NCBI RefSeq assembly: GCF_025145645.1
Contig: NZ_CP102252.1
Coordinates: 2,728,001-2,792,000, forward strand
Direction of reading: 5' to 3'
Length of the DNA stretch: 64,000 nt
DNA from: Alistipes senegalensis JC50
Lineage (GTDB): Bacteria; Bacteroidota; Bacteroidia; Bacteroidales; Rikenellaceae
Shown here piece by piece: positions 33,168 to 42,008 of this stretch (positions are counted from its first letter, which is position 1; every line of letters begins with the position of its first letter). The translations under genes were made by a program, and so were the position numbers. The notes under the pieces are model-generated. The model was not told where the DNA came from and searched no databases. It worked only from the letters and a program-made list of their open reading frames with translations.

Positions 33168-33206
33168 CAAGGCTGTCCGCAACGCTCCTTGCCGCATGGC
33201 GGCACC

Positions 33207-33240
33207 AAGTCCCCTCCTGAGGAGGGGATTTAGGGGTGGG
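33207..33240. repeat. Extragenic palindromic repeat between lutB and lutC
   Basis: CCCCTCCTGAGGAGGGG is a near-perfect palindrome followed by ATTTAGGGGTGGGT. It interrupts an otherwise tight operon by about 147 bp. Its composition resembles short dispersed repeats of Bacteroidales genomes; other copies cannot be checked here. Confidence 0.5.
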
Positions 33241-33314
33241 TCGGATTTGTAAACGACGCCGGAGGCGGCGATAACGACCGTGCGAAGAGAAAAGCCGGTG
33301 AAAAAAGCAAGACA

Positions 33315-33896
33315 ATGAATAGCAAAGAGATCATATTGAAAAAACTTTCGGCCGACGGGATGCCCGAATATCCCTATCCTGCGCCGGGTTTCACGCCCCA
33401 GCGCTTCGACGCCCCCGCGGCTATGTTCGCCGAACGGCTCGAAGCCGCCGGCGGCCGGGCGGTGCGGATGCTGCCGGGCGAAACCCTCGACGAGGCGGTC
33501 CGCCGCTGTTATCCCGATGCGCGGACGATCGCTTCGGCGATGCCCGAACTGAACGTCGCCACGCTCGACCCCGATGCCGTGGAGGATGCGCGCGAACTGG
33601 TCGATGTCGATCTGGGCGTCGTGAAAGGGGCGTTCGGCGTCGCGGAGAACGGTGCGGTGTGGATCGCGCAGGACATCCGCCACAAAGCCCTCTATTTCGG
33701 GGCCACGGCCCTCGTGATCGTCATCCCGAAGGATGCGATCGTGGACACCATGCACGAGGCGGTTGTGCGTCCCGAGGTGGACGATTTCGGCTACGGGTGT
33801 TTCATGTCGGGGCCTTCGAAGACCGCCGACATCGAACAGGCGCTGGTCTTCGGCGCCCACGGGCCGATGTCCGTGACGGTGCTGATCCGGGCTTAA
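33315..33896 (+). CDS. lutC: LutC-like LUD-domain protein
   Basis: 193 residues of the LUD/DUF162 family, third component of the lactate utilisation complex. Typical segments are DLGVVKGAFGVAENGAVWI and the C-terminal SGPSKTADIEQALVFGAHGP. It lies 147 bp after lutB, separated by a palindromic repeat. Its stop overlaps the convergent GNAT gene by 4 bp. Confidence 0.92.
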   Translation: MNSKEIILKKLSADGMPEYPYPAPGFTPQRFDAPAAMFAERLEAAGGRAVRMLPGETLDEAVRRCYPDARTIASAMPELNVATLDPDAVEDARELVDVDLGVVKGAFGVAENGAVWIAQDIRHKALYFGATALVIVIPKDAIVDTMHEAVVRPEVDDFGYGCFMSGPSKTADIEQALVFGAHGPMSVTVLIRA

Positions 33897-34333
33897 AGCG
33901 ACAGGTGGAGAATGGGGTAGGGGCGGCCCGAGGGGTCCGTCTCGCTGCGCGAAACGACGCGGAAACCCATCCGGGCATAGAATCCCGCGGCCTGCGCGTT
34001 CTGCTCGTTGACATCCACGCGCCGTACGCCGCGGCGGGCGACGAGATATTCCACGAGTTCGCGCCCCAAACCTCTCCCGCGCTTCTCGGGCGCGACGAAC
34101 AGCATTTCGAGTTTTCCGGCTTCGACACCCGCAAAGGCTGCGAAGCCGTTTTTTTCGTCCCGGATCACGTGGAGCTCCTCCACGCCCGGAAGCGCCTCCT
34201 CGCGCACCATGCGGCGGAAAAAGGCGATGTCCTCCGGGGCGAGGAAGTCGTGCGTGGCGCGTACCGACCGATCCCACAGATCGGTCAGGGCTTCCAGTTC
34301 GGCGGGCGCCGGGGATTCGATGCGTTCGATCAT
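33893..34333 (-). CDS. GNAT family N-acetyltransferase
   Basis: 146 residues. The acetyl-CoA site is APEKRGRGLGREL (RGxGxG), preceded by KLEMLFV and followed by NEQNAQAAGFYARMGFRVV. The N-terminal half (DLWDRSVRATHDFLAPEDIAF) is like YjgM/PhnO-type enzymes. Substrate unknown. Three bases separate it from the next minus-strand gene, so the two may be co-transcribed. Confidence 0.88.
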   Translation of the reverse strand: MIERIESPAPAELEALTDLWDRSVRATHDFLAPEDIAFFRRMVREEALPGVEELHVIRDEKNGFAAFAGVEAGKLEMLFVAPEKRGRGLGRELVEYLVARRGVRRVDVNEQNAQAAGFYARMGFRVVSRSETDPSGRPYPILHLSL

Positions 34334-34336
34334 GGT

Positions 34337-35185
34337 CTATAAGCGGGTTACGGGCGGTTTGCGTCGGGTGAAATTGCGTGCGAGGGCTGCGGCGAAGGGG
34401 GTGTGGAAACTCCGCGCCCCGACCGGGCATCCCTTGACGCAGGCGCAGCAGCGGATGCAGCGCGCCGGATCGGTGTGCGTTTCGTCGCCGCGGGCGATGG
34501 CCTGCGTGGGACAGATCGCCGCACAGCGGCCGCAGCGGGTGCAGAGGTCGGCATTGCCTGCGGGCAGATAGACGACGGGATTTTTCCGCTGCCGGCGGCG
34601 GTAGCCCAGCACGAAGCGGATGAACCGCAGCATCGGCAGCAGCGGTGTCCGCACGTCTTTCAGCCCGGCGGCATCGACCGGCGTGAGGTTTCCGGCGGCG
34701 AGTTTTTCGCGCACTGCGGCGCCGAACGCCTCGGCCTCTGCGAGGTCCTGCGTATCGGGGCGTCCCGCGGCGACGGGCGTTTCGGGGGTGCTGTACGAAT
34801 GCTCCCCGACGAAAGCCCCGGCAGCCACCGGGACGAATCCCTGCCGCGAGGCCAGTCCGGCCAACTCCGCGACGGCTTTTTCGAATGCCCGGTTGCCGTA
34901 GACGGCGATGACGACAGCGGGAGTGCCTTCGCCCCGGAGCGTTTCAAAGCGTTTCACGGCCGTTGGGGCGACGCGGCCCCCGTAAACCGGGGCGGCGATC
35001 ACGGCCACGGTGTCGGCGGGGAGCGTTGCGGGTTGCCCGGCCGAGTGCGTCAGGTCGATGGTTTTCAGCGGGACGGATGCGGCGGTTCCGGTCGCGGAGG
35101 CGATGGCCCGGGCCACGGCCGCGGCGATTTTTTTCGAGGTTCCCGTCGGCGAAAAGACGACGGTATGGATGGTTTCGGGTTTCAT
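34337..35185 (-). CDS. EFR1-type flavodoxin/ferredoxin fusion
   Basis: 282 residues. The N-terminal flavodoxin-like domain binds FMN at FSPTGTSKKIAAAVA. The C-terminal bacterial ferredoxin domain (from about residue 205) holds CTRCGRCAAICPTQAI and CIRCCACVKGCPVGA, two 4Fe-4S clusters. It is a predicted cytoplasmic electron carrier, with partner unknown. Upstream of the GNAT gene on the same strand. Confidence 0.9.
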   Translation of the reverse strand: MKPETIHTVVFSPTGTSKKIAAAVARAIASATGTAASVPLKTIDLTHSAGQPATLPADTVAVIAAPVYGGRVAPTAVKRFETLRGEGTPAVVIAVYGNRAFEKAVAELAGLASRQGFVPVAAGAFVGEHSYSTPETPVAAGRPDTQDLAEAEAFGAAVREKLAAGNLTPVDAAGLKDVRTPLLPMLRFIRFVLGYRRRQRKNPVVYLPAGNADLCTRCGRCAAICPTQAIARGDETHTDPARCIRCCACVKGCPVGARSFHTPFAAALARNFTRRKPPVTRL

Positions 35186-35368
35186 GCGGGCAAAGTTACG
35201 AAAAAATCCCGCGCTTCGGGGTACGTTTTGCGGAATCGGGCTTTCGGACCGCTGTTTCCGTGCGGGGATCGCCGCCGGGATCGCTTCGTCGAGGAATGCG
35301 TGCGGATAAATTTGCTATTGTGCTTCGCGTGCATTATTTTTGCCGGGAACCGAAAAAAACGCAAGACT

Positions 35369-36046
35369 ATGAAAACGAAACTGTTTGCCTGTGCCGCGCT
35401 GCTGCTGGCGGCGTGCGGAGGCGCCCCGTCGGCCCAAAAGGCCGCGGAGAGCCGGACCGAAGTGAAACACGGCCCCGAGATCGTCCTTTCGGCCCCCGAT
35501 ACGGTGGGCGGAGCGACCGTCGGTCAGGCGTTGGCCGCCCGTCGTTCGTGGCGCGAGTACAGCGCCGATCCGCTGACGCTCGAGGAGCTTTCGGGCGTGA
35601 TGTGGGCCGCCGCCGGCATCAACCGTCCGGACCAGGGGCGCCTGACGGCTCCTTCGGCGCTGGCGCTCTATCCGATCCGCGTCTACGCCTTCTTCGCCGA
35701 GGGCGCGTATGCCTACGATGCCCGGGCGCACAAACTCGTGCGCGTCGCCGAGGGCGATCTCCGCAAACTGGCCGGAATGCAGGATTTCGTCTTCAAGGCG
35801 CCCCTGAATCTGGTCTATGTCGCCGACCTTTCGGTCTACGACGGGAAGAACATTCCGGTGGAGCACGTCCGCTACCTCTGCGGGCAGGATGCCGCGGGGT
35901 ATGCTGAGAACGCCAATCTGTACACGGCGGGCCACGGTCTGCGTTCGATCACGCGCGGCAGCCTTCCCGAAGCGGAGCTGATGGCCGCCCTCGGGCTCGA
36001 TCCGTCGCGCTGCTTCGCGGCGCTGGCCCAGACCGTCGGCAAATAG
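35369..36046 (+). CDS. SagB/nitroreductase-like lipoprotein
   Basis: 225 residues. Signal peptide with lipobox LAAC (Cys near residue 16), then a nitroreductase-fold domain: RRSWREYSADPLTLEELSGVMWAA (FMN-binding RRS.R.Y motif) and the C-terminal AGHGLRSITRGSLPEAELM. SagB-type enzymes are FMN oxidoreductases. Here the lipid anchor puts it in the envelope. The long upstream extension of the frame is ignored because the signal peptide begins at ATG 35369. Confidence 0.87.
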   Translation: MKTKLFACAALLLAACGGAPSAQKAAESRTEVKHGPEIVLSAPDTVGGATVGQALAARRSWREYSADPLTLEELSGVMWAAAGINRPDQGRLTAPSALALYPIRVYAFFAEGAYAYDARAHKLVRVAEGDLRKLAGMQDFVFKAPLNLVYVADLSVYDGKNIPVEHVRYLCGQDAAGYAENANLYTAGHGLRSITRGSLPEAELMAALGLDPSRCFAALAQTVGK

Positions 36047-36068
36047 CCGTCCGGTCTCCGAAACGCAA

Positions 36069-36098
36069 GGAGCGGTCCCCGAGGGGCCGCTCCTTTTT
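36069..36098. terminator. Terminator between the nitroreductase and NUDIX genes
   Basis: GGAGCGGTCCCC-GA-GGGGCCGCTCC followed by five T on the plus strand. The minus strand is also T-poor but foldable. Confidence 0.8.
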
Positions 36099-36108
36099 CA
36101 TCGGGCCG

Positions 36109-36690
36109 TCACTCCTCCCGGGGTTCTTCGGGCGGAGCGGGGTTTTCGGCGAAGTATCGCCACAGCGGCGCGGTCATCAGGGCCTGCCGGATGCGGTCGG
36201 TGCGCAGCAGCTCCAGCACCTCCGCGCGCGTCAGGAGATGCACGCGCAGGTCCTCCGTCGGGTCGAGGTGCTGTTCGCCGATCCGCCCGACCCCCGTGGC
36301 GAGGAAGCAGTGGGTGAGGTTGTTCTGTGTCGCGGGGTTGGCCGAGACGGTCATGAGCAGCCGCCATTCGCCGCCGCCGTAGCCCGTCTCTTCGGCCAGT
36401 TCGCGCTGTGCCGCGGCGAGCATTGACCCGTCGGAGGGTTCCGACACGCCGGCGGGTATCTCGTAGGAGGTCTCCCCGAGGCCGTGGCGGTATTGGTCGA
36501 TGAAGACGAAGCGTCCGTCGCGCGTGATGGCGATGACGTTGATCCAGTCGGGGTATTCGAGGACGTAATAGTCGGGAATGCGGCGTCCGTCGGGCAGTTC
36601 GAGGCTCTCGTGGCGGACCGTGAACCACGGTTCGCGCGCGAGGTATTCGCTCGTGAGGACTTTCCACTTGCGGTTTTTCGGATTTTCCAT
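36109..36690 (-). CDS. NUDIX hydrolase (ADP-ribose pyrophosphatase-like)
   Basis: 193 residues. The NUDIX box is complete: G..(5)E..(7)RELAEETGY. The flanking YYVLEYPDWINVIAITRDG and IDQYRHGLGE strands are those of ADP-ribose/GDP-mannose pyrophosphatases. It hydrolyses a nucleoside diphosphate linked to another moiety. The ATG at 36690 is selected because the promoter box TATTTTTG (36713-36720) lies inside any longer reading. Confidence 0.9.
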   Translation of the reverse strand: MENPKNRKWKVLTSEYLAREPWFTVRHESLELPDGRRIPDYYVLEYPDWINVIAITRDGRFVFIDQYRHGLGETSYEIPAGVSEPSDGSMLAAAQRELAEETGYGGGEWRLLMTVSANPATQNNLTHCFLATGVGRIGEQHLDPTEDLRVHLLTRAEVLELLRTDRIRQALMTAPLWRYFAENPAPPEEPREE

Positions 36691-36708
36691 GATTCGGTTC
36701 GTTGTCTG

Positions 36709-36740
36709 TTGACAAAAATAGTGAAAAATCGCTATCTTTG
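36709..36740. promoter_or_regulatory. Overlapping divergent promoters, NUDIX (-) and cysteine desulfidase (+)
   Basis: Plus: TTG at 36709-36711, a 21-nt spacer, and TATCTTTG at 36733-36740. Minus: TATTTTTG at 36713-36720, which lies within the plus-strand spacer. Polymerase could not occupy both at once. Confidence 0.6.
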
Positions 36741-36793
36741 ATGTCGCTGCCGTAACGGCGCTTCCATTTGTCATATTCTAAGAATAACCCGCT

Positions 36794-38080
36794 ATGCTGT
36801 CTTTATCCGAACGACGCAGAATCATAGATCTCATCAACCGCGAGGTGGTGCCCGCCATCGGGTGCACCGAGCCGATCGCCGTGGCGTTGTGTACGGCGCG
36901 CGCCGCGGAGACGCTGGGCGCCGGGCCCGAAAGGATCGCCGTGCGCCTGAGCGCCAACATCCTCAAGAACGCTATGGGCGTCGGGATTCCCGGAACGGGG
37001 ATGATCGGACTGCCGATCGCCGTGGCTCTCGGGGCTTTGATCGGCCGTTCGGAATACCGGCTGGAGGTGTTGCGCGACGTGACGCCGGAGGCCGTGGAAC
37101 GCGGCCGGGAGATGATCGGCCGGCGGTGCATCTCGATCGGATTGAAAGAGGGCGTCTGCGAAAAGCTCTACATCGAGGCGGAGGTCGAAGCCGCCGGGCA
37201 TCGGGCCGTGGCGGTCATTGCCGGCGGGCATACGGATTTCGTCTTCGTGAGCCGCGACGGCGAGGTGTTGTTCGACAAGCGGACCCCGGCGGGGTGCGAC
37301 GAGGAGGCGGGGGAGGTGCCCCTGACCCTGGCCCGGGTGTGGGATTTCGCCATGACTTCGCCCGTGGACGAACTGCGCTTCATCCTCGAAACCCGCCGCC
37401 TGAACATGGCCGCCGCCGAGCGGTCGCTGGCCAGGGAGTACGGCCACTGCGTGGGCCGCACGCTGCGCTGCGACCGGGAGCGGAAGGTGATGGGCGACAG
37501 CCTCTTCACGCGGATTCTCTCCTACACCTCGGCGGCCTGCGACGCCCGGATGGCCGGGGCGATGATTCCCGTGATGAGCAACTCGGGCAGCGGCAATCAG
37601 GGCATCGCCGCGACGCTTCCCGTGGCGGTCTATGCCGACGAAGTGCATGCCTCGGAGGAGCAGACGATCCGGGCGCTGGCGCTGAGCCACCTGACGGTGA
37701 TTTATATCAAGCAGAGCCTCGGACGGCTGTCGGCCCTGTGCGGCTGCGTGGTGGCGGCGACGGGTTCGAGCTGCGGCATCACCTACCTGATGGGCGGCGG
37801 TTACGAACAGGCGGCCGCAGCGGTGAAGAACATGATCGCCAACCTGACGGGGATGATCTGCGACGGCGCCAAACCCAGCTGTGCGATGAAACTCACGAGC
37901 GGCGTCTCGACGGCCGTGCTCTCGGCGATGATGGCTATGGACGGCCGCTGTGTCAGTTCCGTCGAGGGCATCATCGAGGAGGATGTGGACCGCTGCATCC
38001 GCAATCTGACGGCCATCGGCCGCGAGGGCATGGACGAGACCGACCGGCTCGTGCTCCGGATAATGACCAACAAATGCTGA
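36794..38080 (+). CDS. L-cysteine desulfidase family protein (UPF0597/CyuA-like)
   Basis: 428 residues of the L-serine-dehydratase-alpha-like Fe-S fold. Conserved Cys motifs: PAIGCTEPIA at the N-terminus, TGSSCGITYLMGGG, and GMICDGAKPSCAMKLTSG. Homologues degrade cysteine to pyruvate, ammonia and sulfide. The stop is followed by the phosphatase ATG after 2 bp. Confidence 0.9.
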   Translation: MLSLSERRRIIDLINREVVPAIGCTEPIAVALCTARAAETLGAGPERIAVRLSANILKNAMGVGIPGTGMIGLPIAVALGALIGRSEYRLEVLRDVTPEAVERGREMIGRRCISIGLKEGVCEKLYIEAEVEAAGHRAVAVIAGGHTDFVFVSRDGEVLFDKRTPAGCDEEAGEVPLTLARVWDFAMTSPVDELRFILETRRLNMAAAERSLAREYGHCVGRTLRCDRERKVMGDSLFTRILSYTSAACDARMAGAMIPVMSNSGSGNQGIAATLPVAVYADEVHASEEQTIRALALSHLTVIYIKQSLGRLSALCGCVVAATGSSCGITYLMGGGYEQAAAAVKNMIANLTGMICDGAKPSCAMKLTSGVSTAVLSAMMAMDGRCVSSVEGIIEEDVDRCIRNLTAIGREGMDETDRLVLRIMTNKC

Positions 38081-38082
38081 TT

Positions 38083-39381
38083 ATGAGATACTTTACCCTG
38101 AAAACCCGGCTGCTGGCGTTGTCGCTGCTGGCCGCGATCTGCGCTGCGGCGCAGCCCACCCCTGCCGAGTTCGCCGCACATCCCGAACGCTCGGCGGGCA
38201 TCTACCGCTCCTACGAATACCTGCCCGGTCCCGCGGCGCCGGTTCCCGCGGGCTACGAACCTTTCTACATCAGCCATTACGGCCGTCACGGCAGCCGTTA
38301 CCACTCCTCGGAGAAGGCGTACGACCGGCCCCTCGGCGTCCTGCTGCAAGCCTCCGAGGCCGGCAAACTGACACCTAAGGGACAGGAGGTCTTGGCGAAG
38401 GTCGAGGCGCTGGCCGCAGATGCGTACCTGCGTTACGGGGACCTTTCGCCCCGCGGAACGGCCGAGCACCGGGGCATTGCCGAGCGCATGTATGCGGCCT
38501 GGCCCGAGGTCTTCTCGACCGACGGCGGCCGCGTGTGCCGCGTCGAGAGCCGTTCGACGCTCGTGCCGCGCTGCATCCTGAGCATGGCGGCCTTCAACGA
38601 ACGCCTCAAAGAGCTGAATCCGGCGATCACGACCACCCGCGATGCGAGCGGCCGTTATCTCGACTATATGGCGCGGGGGAATTCGCTGGTGCTTGCCCGC
38701 AAGGCGGTTGCGGCGGTCGCCGACAGCCTGAGCCGTGCGCGGCTGAACCCCGACCGTCTGGTGCGGTCGCTGGTCACCGATCCCCGGGCGGTCGCCGAGC
38801 CGCTGGAGCTGATGCAGGATCTTTACATGCTCGCCAGCATCGTTCAGGACGTTAGCCACCTGGGCATCGAACCCTTCTACGACATCTTTACCGACGAGGA
38901 GCTCTACTCGCTCTGGGAGTGCGAGAACGCCCTTCGCTATATGCAGATGGGGCCCTCGGCCCGCTTCGGGGACCCGATCGTCGCCGATGCCGGGGCGCTG
39001 CTGCGCAACATCGTCGAGACGGCCGACGAGGTCGTCCGGGGTGAGTCGGACCTCTCGGCTTCGCTGCGCTTCGGGCACGACACCTGCATAACGCCGCTGC
39101 TGGCCCTGCTGGGCGTCGAGGGTGCTTCGACGCGCGTGGAGTCGCTCGACGACGTTGCCACAGTGTGGAATGCCCAGACCGTGACGCCGATGGGCACCAA
39201 CATCCAGTTCGTCTTCTTCCGCAATCCCGCGACGGGCGATGTGCGGGTCCGTGTGCTGCACAACGAGCGCGACGCCCGGCTGCCGATCCCCGGAGGTCCC
39301 TATTATCCGTGGAAGGAGTTGAAAAAGCATTGCGAATCGCTCTATTTTACGAGTGATTCTCCGGCTCCGGACGCCGATTGA
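38083..39381 (+). CDS. Histidine-type phosphatase (MINPP/phytase-like)
   Basis: 432 residues with a signal peptide (LLALSLLAAICAAAQ). The catalytic motif is SHYGRHGSRYH (RHGxR, nucleophile His), and the proton donor HD lies in FGHDTCITPLL. This layout is that of Bacteroidetes multiple inositol-polyphosphate phosphatases that strip phosphate from phytate. Other phosphomonoesters are possible. The start is the ATG heading the signal peptide, 2 bp after the previous stop. Confidence 0.9.
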   Translation: MRYFTLKTRLLALSLLAAICAAAQPTPAEFAAHPERSAGIYRSYEYLPGPAAPVPAGYEPFYISHYGRHGSRYHSSEKAYDRPLGVLLQASEAGKLTPKGQEVLAKVEALAADAYLRYGDLSPRGTAEHRGIAERMYAAWPEVFSTDGGRVCRVESRSTLVPRCILSMAAFNERLKELNPAITTTRDASGRYLDYMARGNSLVLARKAVAAVADSLSRARLNPDRLVRSLVTDPRAVAEPLELMQDLYMLASIVQDVSHLGIEPFYDIFTDEELYSLWECENALRYMQMGPSARFGDPIVADAGALLRNIVETADEVVRGESDLSASLRFGHDTCITPLLALLGVEGASTRVESLDDVATVWNAQTVTPMGTNIQFVFFRNPATGDVRVRVLHNERDARLPIPGGPYYPWKELKKHCESLYFTSDSPAPDAD

Positions 39382-39387
39382 AAATGA

Positions 39388-39424
39388 AACGTGCAGCCTC
39401 CTTCGTGGAGGCTGCACGTTTTTT
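39388..39424. terminator. Bidirectional terminator, phosphatase/kdtA
   Basis: AACGTGCAGCCTCC and GGAGGCTGCACGTT (14 bp) with T-rich tails, between convergent genes. Confidence 0.85.
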
Positions 39425-39438
39425 CGGAGATTGCCGGA

Positions 39439-40665
39439 TCAGTGGAAGATCGTCTTGACGATGATGTCCGTCGCACCCTGATGGCGCGTGGTGTAGTCCT
39501 TGGCGATGCGGCTGGTCTTCTGGAGGAACTCTTCGTTGTCGCGCAGGGGGACGAACCACGCCCGCAGCTGCTCGTAGTCGGTGACCGAACGCGCCGCGCC
39601 GAGCGTCACCAGATCGCGGGCCTCCTTGAATTTCTGGTAGTTGGGGCCGAATGCCACCGGAAGGCCGAACGTCGCGGCTTCGAGCGTATTGTGGATGCCG
39701 ACGCCGAATCCGCCGCCGATGTAGCTCCATGTGGCGTAGCCGTAGACCGATGCGAGGATGCCCACGGTGTCGAGGATCAGCACCTGGCGCGACCCGTACG
39801 AGGTGCGGGGCGTGCATTGCGTGTAGCGCAGCGCGCCGCCCTTGACCTCGGACATCAGGTGCGCGATGCGCCCCTCGTCCATCTCATGAGGCGCGACGAC
39901 GAATTTCACGCAGGGATTGTCGTTGATAAGCCGGATCAGCAGCTCTTCGTCGGGCTCCCACGTGGAGCCTGCGACGAACAGCCGGTCGTCGGCCTTGAAG
40001 CGTTCGATGACATCTATCTGCTTGGCCGTCCGGGCGATCTCGGCGACGCGGTCGAAACGCGTGTCGCCGGCCACCAGCACGTTGTCGAATCCGAGCGTCG
40101 CCAGTAGTTTTTTCGACTCCTCGTTCTGCACGAACATCACGTCGAACGACTCCAGCGCCTGCCGCCACATGCCGCCGTAGGGGCGGAAGAAGACCGAATT
40201 GCGCCGGAAGATGGCCGACACGACGTAGGTGCGGACCTTGCGGCGGCGCAGTTCGCGCAGCAGGTTGAGCCAGTATTCGTATTTGACGAAGATTGCGATT
40301 TCGGGACGGGCGATGTCGAGGAACCGGCGGGCGTTGCGCGGCGTGTCGAGCGGCAGGTAGAAGATGTAGTCGGCGCCCTTGTAGTTCTTGCGGATCTCGT
40401 AGCCCGAGGGCGAGAAGAAGGTGACGAGGATCTTGTATTCGGGACGGGTCTTGCGGATCTGTTCGATGATGGGGCGTCCCTGCTCGAACTCCCCGAGCGA
40501 GGCGACATGCACCCAGACGATCCGGGCGGAGGGGTCGATTGCTTCCCGCATGCGGCGGAAAAGGTCTTTGCGGCCTTCGAGCCAGAGCCGGGCCTTCTGA
40601 TGACGCGGCGCTACGAGGCGTATGGCCCATACATAGAGAAGCAGACCGAAATTATAGAACCACAT
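39439..40665 (-). CDS. waaA: 3-deoxy-D-manno-octulosonic acid (Kdo) transferase
   Basis: Adds Kdo to lipid A precursor at the inner membrane. 408 residues: N-terminal membrane anchor (LLLYVWAIRLVAPRHQKARLWLEGRK), the conserved WVHVASLGEFEQGRPII (catalytic Glu in GEFEQ), and LVTFFSPSGYE. The C-terminal GT-B domain holds YIGGGFGVGIHNTLEAATFGLPV. Fits a GT30 enzyme. No other lipid A gene is next to it. Confidence 0.95.
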   Translation of the reverse strand: MWFYNFGLLLYVWAIRLVAPRHQKARLWLEGRKDLFRRMREAIDPSARIVWVHVASLGEFEQGRPIIEQIRKTRPEYKILVTFFSPSGYEIRKNYKGADYIFYLPLDTPRNARRFLDIARPEIAIFVKYEYWLNLLRELRRRKVRTYVVSAIFRRNSVFFRPYGGMWRQALESFDVMFVQNEESKKLLATLGFDNVLVAGDTRFDRVAEIARTAKQIDVIERFKADDRLFVAGSTWEPDEELLIRLINDNPCVKFVVAPHEMDEGRIAHLMSEVKGGALRYTQCTPRTSYGSRQVLILDTVGILASVYGYATWSYIGGGFGVGIHNTLEAATFGLPVAFGPNYQKFKEARDLVTLGAARSVTDYEQLRAWFVPLRDNEEFLQKTSRIAKDYTTRHQGATDIIVKTIFH

Positions 40666-40788
40666 CGGTATTTACGGTGTTGAGGTTTTCAGTTTCTTGT
40701 TCCCTGTGCTCCGGCCGTTCGCGGCTCAGCGTCAGGAAGTTCTTTTTTCAGTCCGGCAAAGATAGCACAATTTGTCGGAACTGCAAAA

Positions 40789-41154
40789 TTACCAGTTGTA
40801 TTCCAGCGCATTTTCGATCAGCTCGACGCGGATCGTTCCGTCGGGAAACGCCTCGGCCGCAGCCAGGTCGAACTGCACTTCGCCCTCCCAGCCCGTCGTG
40901 CGCAGGTAGCATTCGGCGGCGCGGCTCAGGGCCCGGAATTTCCGCTGCGTGGCGGCCGCTTCGGGCGGCGTGAGCGATCCCGCCCGACGGGTTTTGACCT
41001 CCACGAAGTGCAGCACGCCCTCTTTCAGGGCCACGATGTCCAGTTCGTAGCGGCCCTGCCGCCAGTTGAGGGCGCGGATGTCGTACCCCTCGCGGCGGAG
41101 GTGTTCGGTCGCGGCCCGCTCGCCGGCCTGTCCCGTTTCGGCCGTCGTCGTCAA
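40789..41154 (-). CDS. yraN: UPF0102/YraN family nuclease-like protein
   Basis: 121 residues of the PD-(D/E)XK-like YraN family: GERAATEHLRREGYDI, ELDIVALKEGVLHFVEVKTRR (D-ExK core), and the C-terminal QFDLAAAE. The start is taken as TTG at 41154, which overlaps the tyrA stop as TTGA. No ATG or GTG lies close enough. Function in the family is unproven. Confidence 0.88.
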   Translation of the reverse strand: MTTTAETGQAGERAATEHLRREGYDIRALNWRQGRYELDIVALKEGVLHFVEVKTRRAGSLTPPEAAATQRKFRALSRAAECYLRTTGWEGEVQFDLAAAEAFPDGTIRVELIENALEYNW

Positions 41155-41993
41155 TGGATGATGCGTTGAATGGTGTTGGCGCGCTCCATGGCGTTTTTCA
41201 GCCCCTCGGCGTCGTCGCGTTCGAGCATCCGGCGCATGATCTGCAACTGGTGGATGTGCTCGCGCAGGACATCCAGCACGTTGTACTTGTTTTGCAGCAG
41301 GATCGGCACCCACGTCGCCGCGGAACTCTTGGCCAGACGCACCGTGCTCTCGAAACCGCCGCCCGCCAGGTCGAAGATGTGGCGCTCCTCGCGCTCCTTT
41401 TCGAGCACCGTGAGGGCCAGCGCGAACGACGTGACGTGCGAGATGTGCGAGACGTAGGCTGCGTGCAGGTCGTGTTCCTCGGGGTCCATGTAGACTGCCG
41501 GGCAACCCAGCGTGCGGAAGATCCGCTCGACGACCGCCAGCGCGTCCTTGTCGCTGCGGACGGTGTCGCACAGCACGACGCTGCGCCCCGTGAAGGCGCC
41601 CCGCTGAGCGGCTTTCGGGCCGCTGTACTCCGTGCCCCACATCGGGTGTGCGGCGACGAAGCGCCCGCGGTGCGCGTGCATCGAGATCACCTCGCACAGC
41701 TCGCTTTTGATCGAACCCATGTCCATCACCACCTGCTTGTCGTTCACGCGGTTGAGGGCCTTGACGGCCATCAGCGGAATGGTGTCGGCGGGGGTGGCCA
41801 GCACCACGAGGTCCGCCTCGGCGACGCCCTCTTCGAACGTCACCATGCGGTCCGCCAGCCCCAGTTGCAGGGCTTCGGCGGCGTGTTCTTCGGAGTTCTC
41901 CACCCCGAGTATCTCCTCCGCGAGTTCGTGGTCGCGCAGGGCCAGGGCGAACGAGCCTCCGATGAGGCCCATGCCCGCAATCAGTACTTTCAT
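41151..41993 (-). CDS. tyrA: Prephenate dehydrogenase
   Basis: Converts prephenate to 4-hydroxyphenylpyruvate in tyrosine synthesis. 280 residues with NAD-binding GMGLIGGSFALAL, the substrate region AAHPMWGTEYSG and the all-helical C-terminal domain (AAYVSHISHVTSFAL). No fused chorismate mutase or ACT domain is visible. Coupled to yraN by a TTGA overlap. Confidence 0.93.
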   Translation of the reverse strand: MKVLIAGMGLIGGSFALALRDHELAEEILGVENSEEHAAEALQLGLADRMVTFEEGVAEADLVVLATPADTIPLMAVKALNRVNDKQVVMDMGSIKSELCEVISMHAHRGRFVAAHPMWGTEYSGPKAAQRGAFTGRSVVLCDTVRSDKDALAVVERIFRTLGCPAVYMDPEEHDLHAAYVSHISHVTSFALALTVLEKEREERHIFDLAGGGFESTVRLAKSSAATWVPILLQNKYNVLDVLREHIHQLQIMRRMLERDDAEGLKNAMERANTIQRIIH

Positions 41994-42008
41994 AGCGGAT
42001 ATACCTAT

